Below are positions 1 through 10,855 of a stretch of DNA of 64,000 bases, piece by piece. The stretch covers positions 249,303-313,302 of the forward strand of contig WGMD01000009.1 in the NCBI GenBank assembly GCA_016125255.1, in the 5' to 3' direction. The stretch comes from Planctomycetota bacterium. Lineage in GTDB: Bacteria > Planctomycetota > Phycisphaerae > Phycisphaerales > Zrk34. The notes below the pieces were generated by a model that saw only the letters and a program-made list of their open reading frames with translations, did no database searches and was not told the origin of the DNA. A program made the translations under genes and the position numbers. Position 1 is the first letter of the stretch; each line of letters starts with the position of its first letter.

Positions 1-285
1 GCCCGACCCGGCGCCATTGACGAGTACGGTCGGCGAGCCGTGGGTCGTCATCAGTTCGTGCATCATGGCCGGGAGCGCTTCGGTGTCCGAAAGATCGAAG
101 GGGAGGGCATGCGACGGGGCGTGCGAGCGGCAGTCATCGGCGACGGCGGCGAGCTTGTCAGCGCGGCGGGCCAGGAGCAGCGTGACCCATCCACGCGCGG
201 CGAGCCGACGGGCGATGGCGGCGCCCATGCCGCTGGAAGCACCGGTGACGAGCGCGATGGCGGAATGTGCCTCGGAAGGTTTCAT
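1..285 (-). CDS. SDR family NAD(P)-dependent oxidoreductase (C-terminus cut by window edge)
   Basis: Translating the minus strand from the ATG at 285 gives a Rossmann-fold start: a beta strand, then the TGASSGMG cofactor-binding loop (the TGxxxGxG motif of classical short-chain dehydrogenases), an LARR stretch typical of the second beta strand, and further on VNGAGSG, which sits where the family has NNAG. The reading frame runs off the left edge of the window, so only about 95 residues are visible and the catalytic Ser-Tyr-Lys is not seen. The family reduces or oxidises small alcohols and ketones with NAD(P)H; the substrate cannot be told. It is transcribed away from the next gene. Confidence 0.85.
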   Translation of the reverse strand, partial: MKPSEAHSAIALVTGASSGMGAAIARRLAARGWVTLLLARRADKLAAVADDCRSHAPSHALPFDLSDTEALPAMMHELMTTHGSPTVLVNGAGSG

Positions 286-400
286 ACGCAGCACGGCGAT
301 TATACCGATTCAAATTCTGGAAAAGTCGACAGGATCACAGGATGATCAGGATGGCGGAAATGTCCGACCGATCCCCAACCCCTGATCCCCGATCCCCGCC

Positions 401-1045
401 TCACAGCCGTCGAATCGGAAACAGCGCCACCGTCATGTGGGCGTTGCCGAGGCGGTCGGTGATGGGCATGTCGCGGACGATGGGCGGGGCGACGGGGAAG
501 GCGCGCTTCAGGCATTGCTCCTCCCAGATTTTCAGATCGTGCTCGGCGGTGGGACGGTCGATGGTGAAGAGCACGAGCAGCAGACCGGCGTGAAAGATCA
601 TCGGGTCCTGCGCGAGTTTGCGGATGTCCTGGCGGACGGGGCTGAGCAGTTCGGCGGAGTAGCGGGCGAACGGGCCGTCGGTTGTGAACTGGCTGACTGT
701 CTTGATCTCCAGCCAGTACGCCGCTTCGAGCGGCACGGCGTCGTCGGGACTGAACAGCGTCGCCTCGGCTTCGGGATCGACGAGCGACGCGCCATCGGGA
801 ATGAGCACGATGTCGCAGCGCTTGCCCTCGCTTTTGCGCTTGCGTGCGCCCAGCGCGGAGGGAAACGCCTGCTCGGGCCGGACGCCGAAACCGGCGTCGC
901 GCAGGCCGCGCTGGATGATCGGGTGCAGCCCCAACTCCGCCAGCGCATCGATGCCGTACACCGCCTGCTCCGCATCGCAGTCCCGCGCGGCCTTCGCCAG
1001 CGCGTCAAACGCGCCTTCGACAATGTCCACCACATCCCATCGCAT
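401..1045 (-). CDS. Hypothetical protein with PD-(D/E)XK nuclease-like motif
   Basis: 214 residues. The middle carries RCDIVLIPDG and, about 30 residues later, YWLEIKTVSQF. A conserved Asp followed by E-x-K on a beta strand is the layout of the PD-(D/E)XK nuclease fold, so a restriction-endonuclease-like or degenerate nuclease fold is possible. No other family was recognised. The start ATG at 1045 faces the HDAC-family gene at 1069, so the two are divergently transcribed from a gap of only about 23 bases. A DNA-related function is inference from the motif alone. Confidence 0.6.
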   Translation of the reverse strand: MRWDVVDIVEGAFDALAKAARDCDAEQAVYGIDALAELGLHPIIQRGLRDAGFGVRPEQAFPSALGARKRKSEGKRCDIVLIPDGASLVDPEAEATLFSPDDAVPLEAAYWLEIKTVSQFTTDGPFARYSAELLSPVRQDIRKLAQDPMIFHAGLLLVLFTIDRPTAEHDLKIWEEQCLKRAFPVAPPIVRDMPITDRLGNAHMTVALFPIRRL

Positions 1046-1068
1046 CGCCCGTATGGTATGCTCGCCTC

Positions 1069-2010
1069 ATGAGCGTCGGCTGGTTTTATCATGACGATTA
1101 CCTCAAGCACGACACCGGCCAGCACCCGGAGCGCCCCGAGCGTTTGCGCGCGATTGTCGAGCATTTTGAAAAGTCGGGGCTGGCGAACGAGCTGGTCCGC
1201 CTCACGCCGACGCCGATCGACCCGGCGAGACTCGCGGCGATTCACGATGCGGACTACATCCAGCGCGTCGCCGCCACATGCAGGAGCGGCGTGCGGCATA
1301 TCGACTCGATGGACACGGTGATCTGCCGGGCGAGTTATGACGTGGCGCTGCTCGCCGCCGGCGCGGCGGTCGATGCGGCGGACGCGGTCATGCACGGCGA
1401 GATTGAGCGTGCCTTCGTCACCGCCCGCCCGCCGGGGCATCACGCGGAGTTCGACACGGCGATGGGCTTTTGCCTGTTCAACAACATCGCCCTCGCGGCC
1501 GATCATCTCATTACCCATCACAAGCTTGAACGCATCGCCATCGTCGATTTCGATGTGCACCACGGCAACGGGACGCAGCATGCTTTCGAGTATCGCAATG
1601 ATGTGCTGTTCATCTCGATCCACCAGGATCCCGCCACGCTCTACCCCGGCTCCGGCTTCGCCCGCGAGATCGGACTTCGCAAGGGCGAGGGGTTCACGCT
1701 CAATGTCCCCATGCCGCCCGGCGCCGGCGACCGGGAGTATCAGGCAGCGTTCGAGGCGACGATTTTGCCGCGACTCGACGTGTTCGGCCCGCAGGTATTG
1801 CTCATCAGCGCCGGTTTCGACGCGGCGGCGGAGGACCCGCTGGCGAACATCGAACTGACCGACGCGGCGTTCACATGGATGACGCAGCAGCTTGTTCAGA
1901 TCGCCGAGCGGCACTGCGGCGGGCGCGTCATCAGTCTGCTCGAAGGCGGCTACAATCTGGCGGCTCTGGCGCGATGCGCGGCCGCACACACAAGGGCGTT
2001 ACTTTCATGA
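1069..2010 (+). CDS. Histone deacetylase family protein (acetoin utilisation / acetylpolyamine amidohydrolase type)
   Basis: 313 residues, normal for bacterial class II HDAC-like enzymes. It opens with HPERPERL, has the tandem-His motif RPPGHHAE near residue 122, the zinc ligands in DFDVHHGNGTQ, and GFDAAAEDPL. These hydrolases remove acetyl groups from lysine or polyamines using a bound metal in the cytoplasm. The stop codon overlaps the ATG of the next gene (ATGA), so it is translationally coupled to a YkgJ-type protein. The actual substrate is unknown. Confidence 0.93.
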   Translation: MSVGWFYHDDYLKHDTGQHPERPERLRAIVEHFEKSGLANELVRLTPTPIDPARLAAIHDADYIQRVAATCRSGVRHIDSMDTVICRASYDVALLAAGAAVDAADAVMHGEIERAFVTARPPGHHAEFDTAMGFCLFNNIALAADHLITHHKLERIAIVDFDVHHGNGTQHAFEYRNDVLFISIHQDPATLYPGSGFAREIGLRKGEGFTLNVPMPPGAGDREYQAAFEATILPRLDVFGPQVLLISAGFDAAAEDPLANIELTDAAFTWMTQQLVQIAERHCGGRVISLLEGGYNLAALARCAAAHTRALLS

Positions 2011-2477
2011 GCGATTCGGTCAAGCAGGAATGGTACGCGGAGGGCATGAGCTTCACGTGCACGCAATGCGGCAACTGCTGCACCGGGCCGGAGGGATACG
2101 TGTGGTTCCATCTGGACGAGTTGAAGTCGATGGCCGAGTACGTGAAGATGCTGCCGAACGAGTTTCTTCGCAAGTACGCGCGGAAGGTGCACGGGCACTA
2201 CACGCTCAATGAGAACCTGACGGAGCACGGACACGACTGCGTTTTTCTGAAGCGCGACGCGAACGGGAAGGCGGGGTGTTCGATCTATCCGGTGCGTCCG
2301 ACGCAGTGTCGGACGTGGCCTTTCTGGCCGGAGAATCTGCGGAGCCGGTCGGGATGGAAGGCGGGGGCGCAGCGGTGCCCCGGGATGACGAAGGGCGGCT
2401 TGCCGAGCGAGGGCGCCAAGGGCACGTTCTACCCGATCGAAAAAATCCGTATCATGCGCGATGGCACACCTCACTGA
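2007..2477 (+). CDS. YkgJ family cysteine cluster protein (first of two)
   Basis: 156 residues starting at the ATG that overlaps the HDAC stop. The N-terminal CTQCGNCC and the later pair around CSIYPVRPTQCRTWPFWP form the CxxCxxCC...C...C pattern of the YkgJ (Fe-S or zinc cluster) family, whose biochemical role is not settled. It overlaps the next, second YkgJ-like gene by 17 bases in a different frame. The tight HDAC-YkgJ-YkgJ arrangement suggests one transcript. Confidence 0.88.
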   Translation: MSDSVKQEWYAEGMSFTCTQCGNCCTGPEGYVWFHLDELKSMAEYVKMLPNEFLRKYARKVHGHYTLNENLTEHGHDCVFLKRDANGKAGCSIYPVRPTQCRTWPFWPENLRSRSGWKAGAQRCPGMTKGGLPSEGAKGTFYPIEKIRIMRDGTPH

Positions 2478-2973
2478 AGATGACAGGCGGGTCTGGCGAA
2501 GCTGGGCGGACGCGGCGGGCGAAGCGGCGGTGGATCACGCGCTGCGCGATCTTTATGACCGGCTCGTCGACGACATTGCGGGCCGATCGCCGACGTGCTG
2601 GCTCAGCGGCAAATGCTGCAAGTTCGAAAGCTACGGGCACCGGCTCTACGTGACGGGGCTCGAGATCGCATGGATGCTCGGGCAGATCGACGCGGACGCA
2701 CGCGCCCGGCTCGACGCGGCGGAACTGCGAGGGATGGACGGGTGTCCGTTTCAGATGAGCAAGATGTGCGGCGTGCATGCCATTCGGCCCCTCGGCTGCC
2801 GAATCTATTACTGCGATCCGGCGGCGAAATCGTGGCAGAACGAGGTGTATGAGCAATATCAAAATGAGCTTCGCCGCTTGCATGATCAGCGGGGTCTGAC
2901 GTACCGTTACATGGAATGGCGGATGGGGCTGGAAGACGCGCGTGCGGCGATGGGCGGCGCGGCGAACGGATGA
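2461..2973 (+). CDS. YkgJ family cysteine cluster protein (second, divergent copy)
   Basis: 170 residues. It carries CWLSGKCCKF near residue 46, then CPFQMSKMCGVH and RPLGCRIYYCDP, which together are the cysteine spacing of the YkgJ family. It differs strongly from the upstream copy, so it is a paralogue rather than a recent duplication. It starts inside the end of the previous gene (17-base overlap), implying translational coupling. Function unknown; metal-cluster binding is inferred from the cysteines. Confidence 0.85.
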   Translation: MAHLTEDDRRVWRSWADAAGEAAVDHALRDLYDRLVDDIAGRSPTCWLSGKCCKFESYGHRLYVTGLEIAWMLGQIDADARARLDAAELRGMDGCPFQMSKMCGVHAIRPLGCRIYYCDPAAKSWQNEVYEQYQNELRRLHDQRGLTYRYMEWRMGLEDARAAMGGAANG

Positions 2974-3005
2974 TCGATTCACGGAGGCACGAAAGGAACG
3001 CGCTC

Positions 3006-3404
3006 ATGAAGACGTATCGAATGTGGGCCTGTGTCGGTGTGATGCTCGTTTGCGCGGGATTGATGCGAGCGGCCCTGGCGGCGGACGAGGCGATCGTGCC
3101 GTGGAGCGAAGCGAAGCAGCATGTGGGCAAGACATGCACGGTCGAAGGCCCCGTCGCCGGGGCGGTGTATCTCGAACATATCAAGGGCAAGCCCACGTTC
3201 CTGAACGTCGGCAAGGATCATCCCGATCCGTCGCGCTTCGTGATCGTCATCTGGGGCGACGACCGCGCCAAATTCGGCGAATCGCCGGAAAAAAACTACG
3301 TCGGCAAGACGGTGCGCGTAACGGGGAAGGTCGTCCTGCACAAGGACATCCCGCAGATCGAGATCAAATCGCCGGACATGCTGAAAGTGGTCGAGCCGAA
3401 TTGA
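3006..3404 (+). CDS. Exported OB-fold-like protein
   Basis: 132 residues from the ATG at 3006. Residues 1-26 form a clear signal peptide ending in AALAADE. The mature part (AKQHVGKTCTVEGPV ... GKTVRVTGKVVLHKDIPQIEI) has two GKTxxVxGxV-type strands, the pattern of small periplasmic OB-fold domains seen in planctomycetes and in nucleic-acid-binding-like exported proteins. No catalytic residues are evident. It follows the YkgJ genes by about 30 bases and could share their transcript. Confidence 0.75.
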   Translation: MKTYRMWACVGVMLVCAGLMRAALAADEAIVPWSEAKQHVGKTCTVEGPVAGAVYLEHIKGKPTFLNVGKDHPDPSRFVIVIWGDDRAKFGESPEKNYVGKTVRVTGKVVLHKDIPQIEIKSPDMLKVVEPN

Positions 3405-3440
3405 GACTTTTCGCTCGCTCTCCCGAAGCGAGCGGTGAGA

Positions 3441-6119
<2,679 letters not shown>

Positions 6120-6169
6120 GACACATAAGTATCACGCCGCGCCGCGATCCGCAATGCGCAGGCCCGATT

Positions 6170-6308
6170 TAAGAACGTGTGTGAGAAGGCGGAGTTTAAC
6201 GAGCCGCGACCGTGAGGGAGCGGTCACGGCGCCGCTCATGGATGCTGGTTTCGACCGCTCCCTGACGGTCGCGGCTCGTCGATCCATGGCCTTCCCACAC
6301 GCGGCCTA
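6170..6308. mobile_element. Diverged TA-flanked MITE sharing the GAGCCGCGACC hairpin core
   Basis: The core is an inverted repeat beginning GAGCCGCGACCGTGAGGG and ending with its near complement before CGTCGATCC. It is the same core as in the elements at 8689 and 41513. The outer arms differ from those copies but form their own imperfect inverted repeat (CGTGTGTGAGAAGGC against CGTGTGGGAAGGC read from the other end), bounded by TA on each side. The right TA plus the next element base makes the TAG stop of amrS. No coding capacity. Confidence 0.6.
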
Positions 6309-7418
6309 ACGGCTCATGCCGCCCATGTTTTCCTGCGGGACGATGCAGTCGCGCGACCAGAATCCGGGAATCGGCGTCCGGCAGTCGGGGCAGTGGCCAT
6401 CGCGCAAACGATTGGCGCGGATCGAGAATCCTCGGCGTTCGATGAGCATGGCGGAACAGGCGGGGCAGCGCGTGTGCTCCCATTCCCCGACCTGCCCCGG
6501 CCGATTGCCCGCGTAGACGTAGCGAAGCCCGGCGCGCCGCCCGATCCGACACGCTTCGATGAGCTGATCGACCTGCGTGTTGGGCGTCGTGCTCATCTTG
6601 TAGTCGCTGTGAAATGCGGTGATGTGCCAGGGAATGTCGCGGGAGATGCCGGCGAGGAAGTCGGCGATCCGCTTCACTTCGTCGGGGCTGTCGTTGAAGC
6701 CGGGGATGAGCAGTGTGACGATCTCGAGCCAGAAGCCCATCTGATGAAGCTGGCGGATCGTGCGCTTGACATTGTCGAGCTGTCCGCCGAGCGCGCGATA
6801 ATGTTTGTCGTCGAAGCTCTTGAGGTCCACCTTGTAAAGCTGCACGCAGGGGCGGATGTATTGGAGGACGCGCGGCGTGGCGTTGCCGTTGGAGACGAAC
6901 GCGCCGCAGAGGCCCGCTTCGTTGGCGGGTGTGAGCACCTCGACGGCCCACTCGGCGGTGATGAGCGGTTCGTTGTAGGTCGTGGCGATGACGGGGGCGT
7001 GATGCTGCTGCGCGAGATCGACGATCTGCTCGGGCGTGATGCGGTACACGTTCGACACCGCCGCCTCGTCGCGCATTGCCTGACTCGTCACCCAATTCTG
7101 GCAATACCCGCAGTGCAGATCGCAACCGAGCATGCCGAAGCTCAACGCCTCAGCCCCGACGAACGCATGAAAGAACGGCTTCTTGGCGATCGGATCGCAC
7201 GCCAGCGCGCCCACATAACCGTGCGGCGCCTTCAGCACGCCCCCGTCGTTGAACCGTACGCGGCATACGCCTTCCTTCCCCTCCGCGATTTTGCACTCGT
7301 GACCGCAGGCGTAACAGAGCAAACGCCCGTCCGGCAGCGGCTCGTACAACTCCGCCGGTCGGGTCAGTTCATGCATCAACGTGCGCAGGCGAATCGCCTC
7401 GGGGCTTCTCAGGGCCAT
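6306..7418 (-). CDS. amrS: AmmeMemoRadiSam system radical SAM enzyme
   Basis: 370 residues. After a Cys-containing N-terminal region ([13 protein letters not shown] ... GVCRVRF) comes the radical SAM cluster motif [11 protein letters not shown], then the typical [13 protein letters not shown] segment. The C-terminus adds a zinc-ribbon-like CPACSAML ... [14 protein letters not shown]. This matches AmrS, a radical SAM protein of the AmmeMemoRadiSam set (with AMMECR1 and Memo proteins), whose substrate is unknown. No AMMECR1 or Memo partner is adjacent. The stop codon lies on the boundary of a MITE-like element. Confidence 0.9.
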   Translation of the reverse strand: MALRSPEAIRLRTLMHELTRPAELYEPLPDGRLLCYACGHECKIAEGKEGVCRVRFNDGGVLKAPHGYVGALACDPIAKKPFFHAFVGAEALSFGMLGCDLHCGYCQNWVTSQAMRDEAAVSNVYRITPEQIVDLAQQHHAPVIATTYNEPLITAEWAVEVLTPANEAGLCGAFVSNGNATPRVLQYIRPCVQLYKVDLKSFDDKHYRALGGQLDNVKRTIRQLHQMGFWLEIVTLLIPGFNDSPDEVKRIADFLAGISRDIPWHITAFHSDYKMSTTPNTQVDQLIEACRIGRRAGLRYVYAGNRPGQVGEWEHTRCPACSAMLIERRGFSIRANRLRDGHCPDCRTPIPGFWSRDCIVPQENMGGMSR

Positions 7419-7495
7419 GGCATCCCTCGCTGGCCGGCCATTCTCCCTATGATGCTATGCAACCGCTCGCCGCCGCACGGGTAGGGATAGCACGT

Positions 7496-8074
7496 ATGTC
7501 CTTCATTCACCGCCCAATCCGCGCCTTTACGCTCATCGAACTGCTCGTGACCGTCAGCATCATCGTCCTGCTCGTCGGGCTCACGCTCCCGGCGCTCAAA
7601 AGCGCCCAGCAAGCCGCCAAGCGGGCCGTCTGTCTCTCCAACCTTCGCCAGATCGGCGGCGGCATCGGGTTCTACATGGGCGATAATCACGGCGAAATCC
7701 CCGAGGTGCAGACCGTCCCCGTCGATCCGTTCGCGCCGACGATCATGAGCGTTCTGAAAAAGTACGACCTGCCCGAGTCGATCTGGAAATGCCCCGCCGA
7801 CCGCGAACTTTTCGCACAGGTGGGCACCAGCTACGAATACTTCATCGGGTTCTACCTGACCATGATCGACCTCGACGCCGCCAACTCCACCGGCAAGAAG
7901 AACGAACTGATGCACACCTTCGAAAAATTCCCCGCGATGGCGTTCATCATGATCGACGGCGAAGCGGCGCATCCGGGCGCCGGCAACGAAGACGGCGGGG
8001 GGCGCAACGCGCTTTTCCTGGATGGTCACGCCGACTGGTTCACGATGCCGCAATCGGGAGGCAGCACGCCATGA
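7496..8074 (+). CDS. Prepilin-type pseudopilin with C-terminal H-x-DG-like tail
   Basis: 192 residues from the ATG at 7496, chosen because it puts the [16 protein letters not shown] cleavage/methylation helix 11 residues in; an in-frame start 13 codons earlier is possible. After the helix come [17 protein letters not shown], a CPAD motif and near the end [12 protein letters not shown], the NxLFxDGHxxW tail of the planctomycete DUF1559/H-X9-DG pseudopilin class. Such proteins are processed by prepilin peptidase and are abundant in Planctomycetota, with unknown individual roles. It overlaps the next gene by ATGA. Confidence 0.88.
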   Translation: MSFIHRPIRAFTLIELLVTVSIIVLLVGLTLPALKSAQQAAKRAVCLSNLRQIGGGIGFYMGDNHGEIPEVQTVPVDPFAPTIMSVLKKYDLPESIWKCPADRELFAQVGTSYEYFIGFYLTMIDLDAANSTGKKNELMHTFEKFPAMAFIMIDGEAAHPGAGNEDGGGRNALFLDGHADWFTMPQSGGSTP

Positions 8075-8691
8075 GAGGACTCAAGACCGCGCTCTACCTG
8101 CTGATCATTCTTTCATGCACCGCGGGAGGCGTGTACCTGATTCACGACTACTTCGCCGCCCAGCCGCCGGACCTGAACACCGCGAGCCCGGACGAGCTGA
8201 TCGCGTTCATGTTGTCGCCGTATTTCAATCGCCTCTCGCCGGAGGATCAGCGCTATTACACGGAACAGGCGATGAAGCGGTACGCGAAGATGGATGACGA
8301 TCAGCGGAAGATCGTGGAGGATCGCATCGCGCAGATGAAGAAGGATCATCCGGAGGAGCTGCGCGATCAGGCGATGCGCGTGTGGAAGCAGTTTGTCGTC
8401 TCGGAGGCGGAGCAATATGTGCAGCTTCCGCCGGACCAGCGCGCCGCCTGGCTCGACGGGCGTATCGCGGTGTGGAAGGCGATGGGGGCGGGGGACGAGA
8501 AGCGCAATGGCGAGACGGACGAGCAGCGCAAGAAGCGCGAGGAAGAGCGCAAGGCGCCGTTCGACGCGGCGAAGCAGCAGAAGGTGATCCAGTTCTTTCA
8601 GACCGATGTATTGCCCAAGACGACCGCCCGCGAGCGGGCGCTGGTGATGGCGCTGGCGAAGGACGCGGTCAGGAAGATGAAGCCGAAGTAG
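8071..8691 (+). CDS. Membrane-anchored hypothetical protein
   Basis: 206 residues. One N-terminal membrane helix ([19 protein letters not shown]) is followed by a charged, mostly helical domain rich in Gln, Arg and Lys ([32 protein letters not shown]). The start ATG overlaps the pseudopilin stop, so the pair is probably co-translated and the protein may assist the pseudopilin, though this is inference. The TAG stop is composed of a TA target dinucleotide plus the first base of the MITE at 8691, so the insertion landed exactly at the stop codon. Confidence 0.75.
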   Translation: MRGLKTALYLLIILSCTAGGVYLIHDYFAAQPPDLNTASPDELIAFMLSPYFNRLSPEDQRYYTEQAMKRYAKMDDDQRKIVEDRIAQMKKDHPEELRDQAMRVWKQFVVSEAEQYVQLPPDQRAAWLDGRIAVWKAMGAGDEKRNGETDEQRKKREEERKAPFDAAKQQKVIQFFQTDVLPKTTARERALVMALAKDAVRKMKPK

Positions 8692-8835
8692 AGCAGTTTC
8701 AGAAATCAAAGGGTGTCTCCAACGAGCCGCGACCGTAAGGGAGCGGTCAAGGAATGATCTTTGGATACGGGTTCGACCGCTTGCTGACGCGCGCGGCTCG
8801 TTGGACGCGGGTACGCATTGATTGAAACCGCTCTA
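8689..8835. mobile_element. TA-flanked MITE, copy 1
   Basis: A 143-base element lies between two TA dinucleotides. Its ends are inverted repeats: GAGCAGTTTCAGAAATCAAA on the left and the complement of GAGCGGTTTCAAT on the right. The middle contains the GAGCCGCGACCGTAAGGG hairpin. It is closely similar along its length to the copy at 41513. TA flanks and short inverted termini suggest a Tc1/mariner- or IS630-type transposase acting in trans. The left end supplies the stop codon of the gene at 8071 and the right end supplies the stop of asnB. Confidence 0.8.
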
Positions 8836-10656
8836 AAACCGCTGAACGTCGAGCCAGCTTTTCCAGATGGCCAGACTCAACAGCGAAAACAGCCGATGCG
8901 TGTGATCGATTCGGCCCCGCTGGTGATCGACGATTAATGTCTCCATCATCGGGCGGTGCAGGCCCATGTCCCGCAGGCCGTGATTCTCGAGCAGCCATCG
9001 CTTCAAGAGCGGCGTCAGATCCTTCGCGAACCATGTCCCGATCGGCACTGCGAAGCCCATCTTTTTGCGGGCGCACACATCCGCCGGCAGCAACGGCCGG
9101 GCCATCGATCGCAGCATCGCCTTCGTGCGCCGACCCGGCATGAGCGTCGTCATCGGCGTCGCCAGCGCCGCCTCCGCCAGCGCTCGGTCCAGCAAGGGGC
9201 ATCGCACTTCCAGCCCCGTCGCCATCGACGCCCGATCGACCTTGCGCAAGAGATCCCCCGGCAGATAGTGCAGAAAATCCCACCACCGCGCTTTATCCGC
9301 CGGGTCCATGAAATCGTCGCGCTCGGGCGTCATCGCATCCTTCGGCACGCTGCCCATCGGCCGCACACCCAGCGCCGACATCTGCGCATCATCAAAAATG
9401 CGCACCATGCTGAAGTAGCGCGCCGCTTCGTTGCCGATGCGCGCCGCGTCGATCAATCGGCGGAGCCGGGCCGAACGCGACTTCTGCTCGCCGCCGAGCA
9501 AGCCGCGCGGCCCCTTGCCGATCCACCATGCATGTTTGTCGAGCATACGCATCGCCACGTAGCGTTCGTACCCGCCGAACAGTTCGTCGCCCCCGTCGCC
9601 CGACAGCGCGACCGTCACATGCTCGCGCGCCGCCTTGCTGAGCCAGTACGTCGGCAAAATCGACGAATCCGCCAGCGGCTCGCCCATCGTGGCGATCAGG
9701 TATTTCAAATCCTCAAAAACCCGCGGTTCGGCCCGCAACGCATGATGCTCCGCGCCGATGTGATCCGCCACCTTCTTCGCCCATGGCCCTTCGTCATACG
9801 CCGCTTCGGGCATCGAGACGGAAAAGGTCTTGAGCCGCTCGCCGCGCGCCGCCAGTTTCCGCTGCGCGATCGCGGCGACAATCGAACTGTCGATCCCGCC
9901 GGACAGGAAGCACCCCAGCGGCACATCCGCTTCGAGCCGCGCCTCGACCGCATCTGCGATCAGCGCCATCATCTCCGCCGCGTCGGCCGGCTCCGACCGC
10001 GCCGGCGGCGGGGGGCCCGGCTTGTCCGCCCGCCGGGGGCTTAAGCGCAGCCACTGCATCGGCCCGATCTCGCGCACTCCCTGCGACAGCGCGAACCCTT
10101 CCGTATACCCGAACGCCAGATACTGCCGCAGCGCATCGGGGTCGACGCTCAGCTTGCGACCGACGCCGGCGAGGACCGCGCCGACCGTGCTTGCGAAAAC
10201 CAGTTGATGTTCATCATGCCAGAAATACAGCGGCTTCTTGCCCACCGCGTCGCGCACCAGCAGCATCTCCTCGCCGTCCCAGAGCACGAAGGCGTACATC
10301 CCGCGCAGCCGCGACGGCAGCGACTCGCCCCACTGGCGATATCCGTGCAGCAAAACCTCCGTATCGCTGTGGTCCGTCTTGAAATGACAACCCGCGTCGG
10401 TCAACTCCGCCCGCAGGGCGCGGTGATTGTAGATTTCACCGTTGAACACGACGCGCAGGCCGTCGATCGACATGGGCTGATGTCCGCCGGCGATGTCGAG
10501 AATCGACAGGCGCGTGTGGACGAGTCCGCAGCGATCGTCGATGGCGATGTTCGATTCATCGGGCCCGCGGCAGTGCAGCACGGAACGCATCGCTTCGAGC
10601 CGCCGCCGGTCGACCGGCTCGTCATCGAATCGAAGAATCCCGCCGATGCCGCACAT
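8833..10656 (-). CDS. asnB: Asparagine synthase (glutamine-hydrolysing)
   Basis: 607 residues. Cys2 of MCGIGG is the class II glutamine amidotransferase nucleophile, with RLSILDIAGGHQPM and FNGEIYNH following. The synthetase half has the ATP pyrophosphatase loop LSGGIDSSIVAA and SGDGGDELFGGYERY. The enzyme makes Asn from Asp, ATP and Gln; in this gene class it can also amidate cell-surface sugars. The protein ends WLDVQRF, and its TAG stop is formed at the MITE boundary. Without the element the frame would continue into the convergent gene, so the C-terminal tail may have been shortened. Confidence 0.94.
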   Translation of the reverse strand: MCGIGGILRFDDEPVDRRRLEAMRSVLHCRGPDESNIAIDDRCGLVHTRLSILDIAGGHQPMSIDGLRVVFNGEIYNHRALRAELTDAGCHFKTDHSDTEVLLHGYRQWGESLPSRLRGMYAFVLWDGEEMLLVRDAVGKKPLYFWHDEHQLVFASTVGAVLAGVGRKLSVDPDALRQYLAFGYTEGFALSQGVREIGPMQWLRLSPRRADKPGPPPPARSEPADAAEMMALIADAVEARLEADVPLGCFLSGGIDSSIVAAIAQRKLAARGERLKTFSVSMPEAAYDEGPWAKKVADHIGAEHHALRAEPRVFEDLKYLIATMGEPLADSSILPTYWLSKAAREHVTVALSGDGGDELFGGYERYVAMRMLDKHAWWIGKGPRGLLGGEQKSRSARLRRLIDAARIGNEAARYFSMVRIFDDAQMSALGVRPMGSVPKDAMTPERDDFMDPADKARWWDFLHYLPGDLLRKVDRASMATGLEVRCPLLDRALAEAALATPMTTLMPGRRTKAMLRSMARPLLPADVCARKKMGFAVPIGTWFAKDLTPLLKRWLLENHGLRDMGLHRPMMETLIVDHQRGRIDHTHRLFSLLSLAIWKSWLDVQRF

Positions 10657-10690
10657 GTTTGATCGACTCCCTGGCGAGGTGAAGATTCAG

Positions 10691-10840
10691 CACGAAGACA
10701 CGGAGACGCGGAGACACGAAGAAGGCGCAAATCAGGTGTGCAAATCACAAATGGCCTAAACATGCGACGCTCGATTACGTCCGCCGCATTGAACTTTCCG
10801 CCTTCCTCTCCGTGTCTCCATGTCTCCGTGTCTTCGTGTC
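10691..10840. repeat. Inverted pair of dispersed ACGAAGACACGGAGAC-type repeats
   Basis: The left arm starts CACGAAGACACGGAGACG at 10691 and the right arm reads as its near reverse complement, ending CGTGTCTTCGTGTC at 10840. The roughly 65 bases between contain no gene. The repeat lies between the divergent or adjacent ends of asnB and aspS and could fold into a long imperfect hairpin. This kind of low-complexity repeat is common between genes in planctomycete genomes. No function is evident. Confidence 0.7.
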
Positions 10841-10855
10841 AAAATCGCCGCGCTT

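Noticed and set aside
598-1989. Long minus-strand frame of 463 codons opposite the HDAC-family gene
   Set aside because: The second half is a frame-shifted Arg/Ser-rich shadow of the gene at 401 and the first half opposes the HDAC motifs; no protein-like signature.
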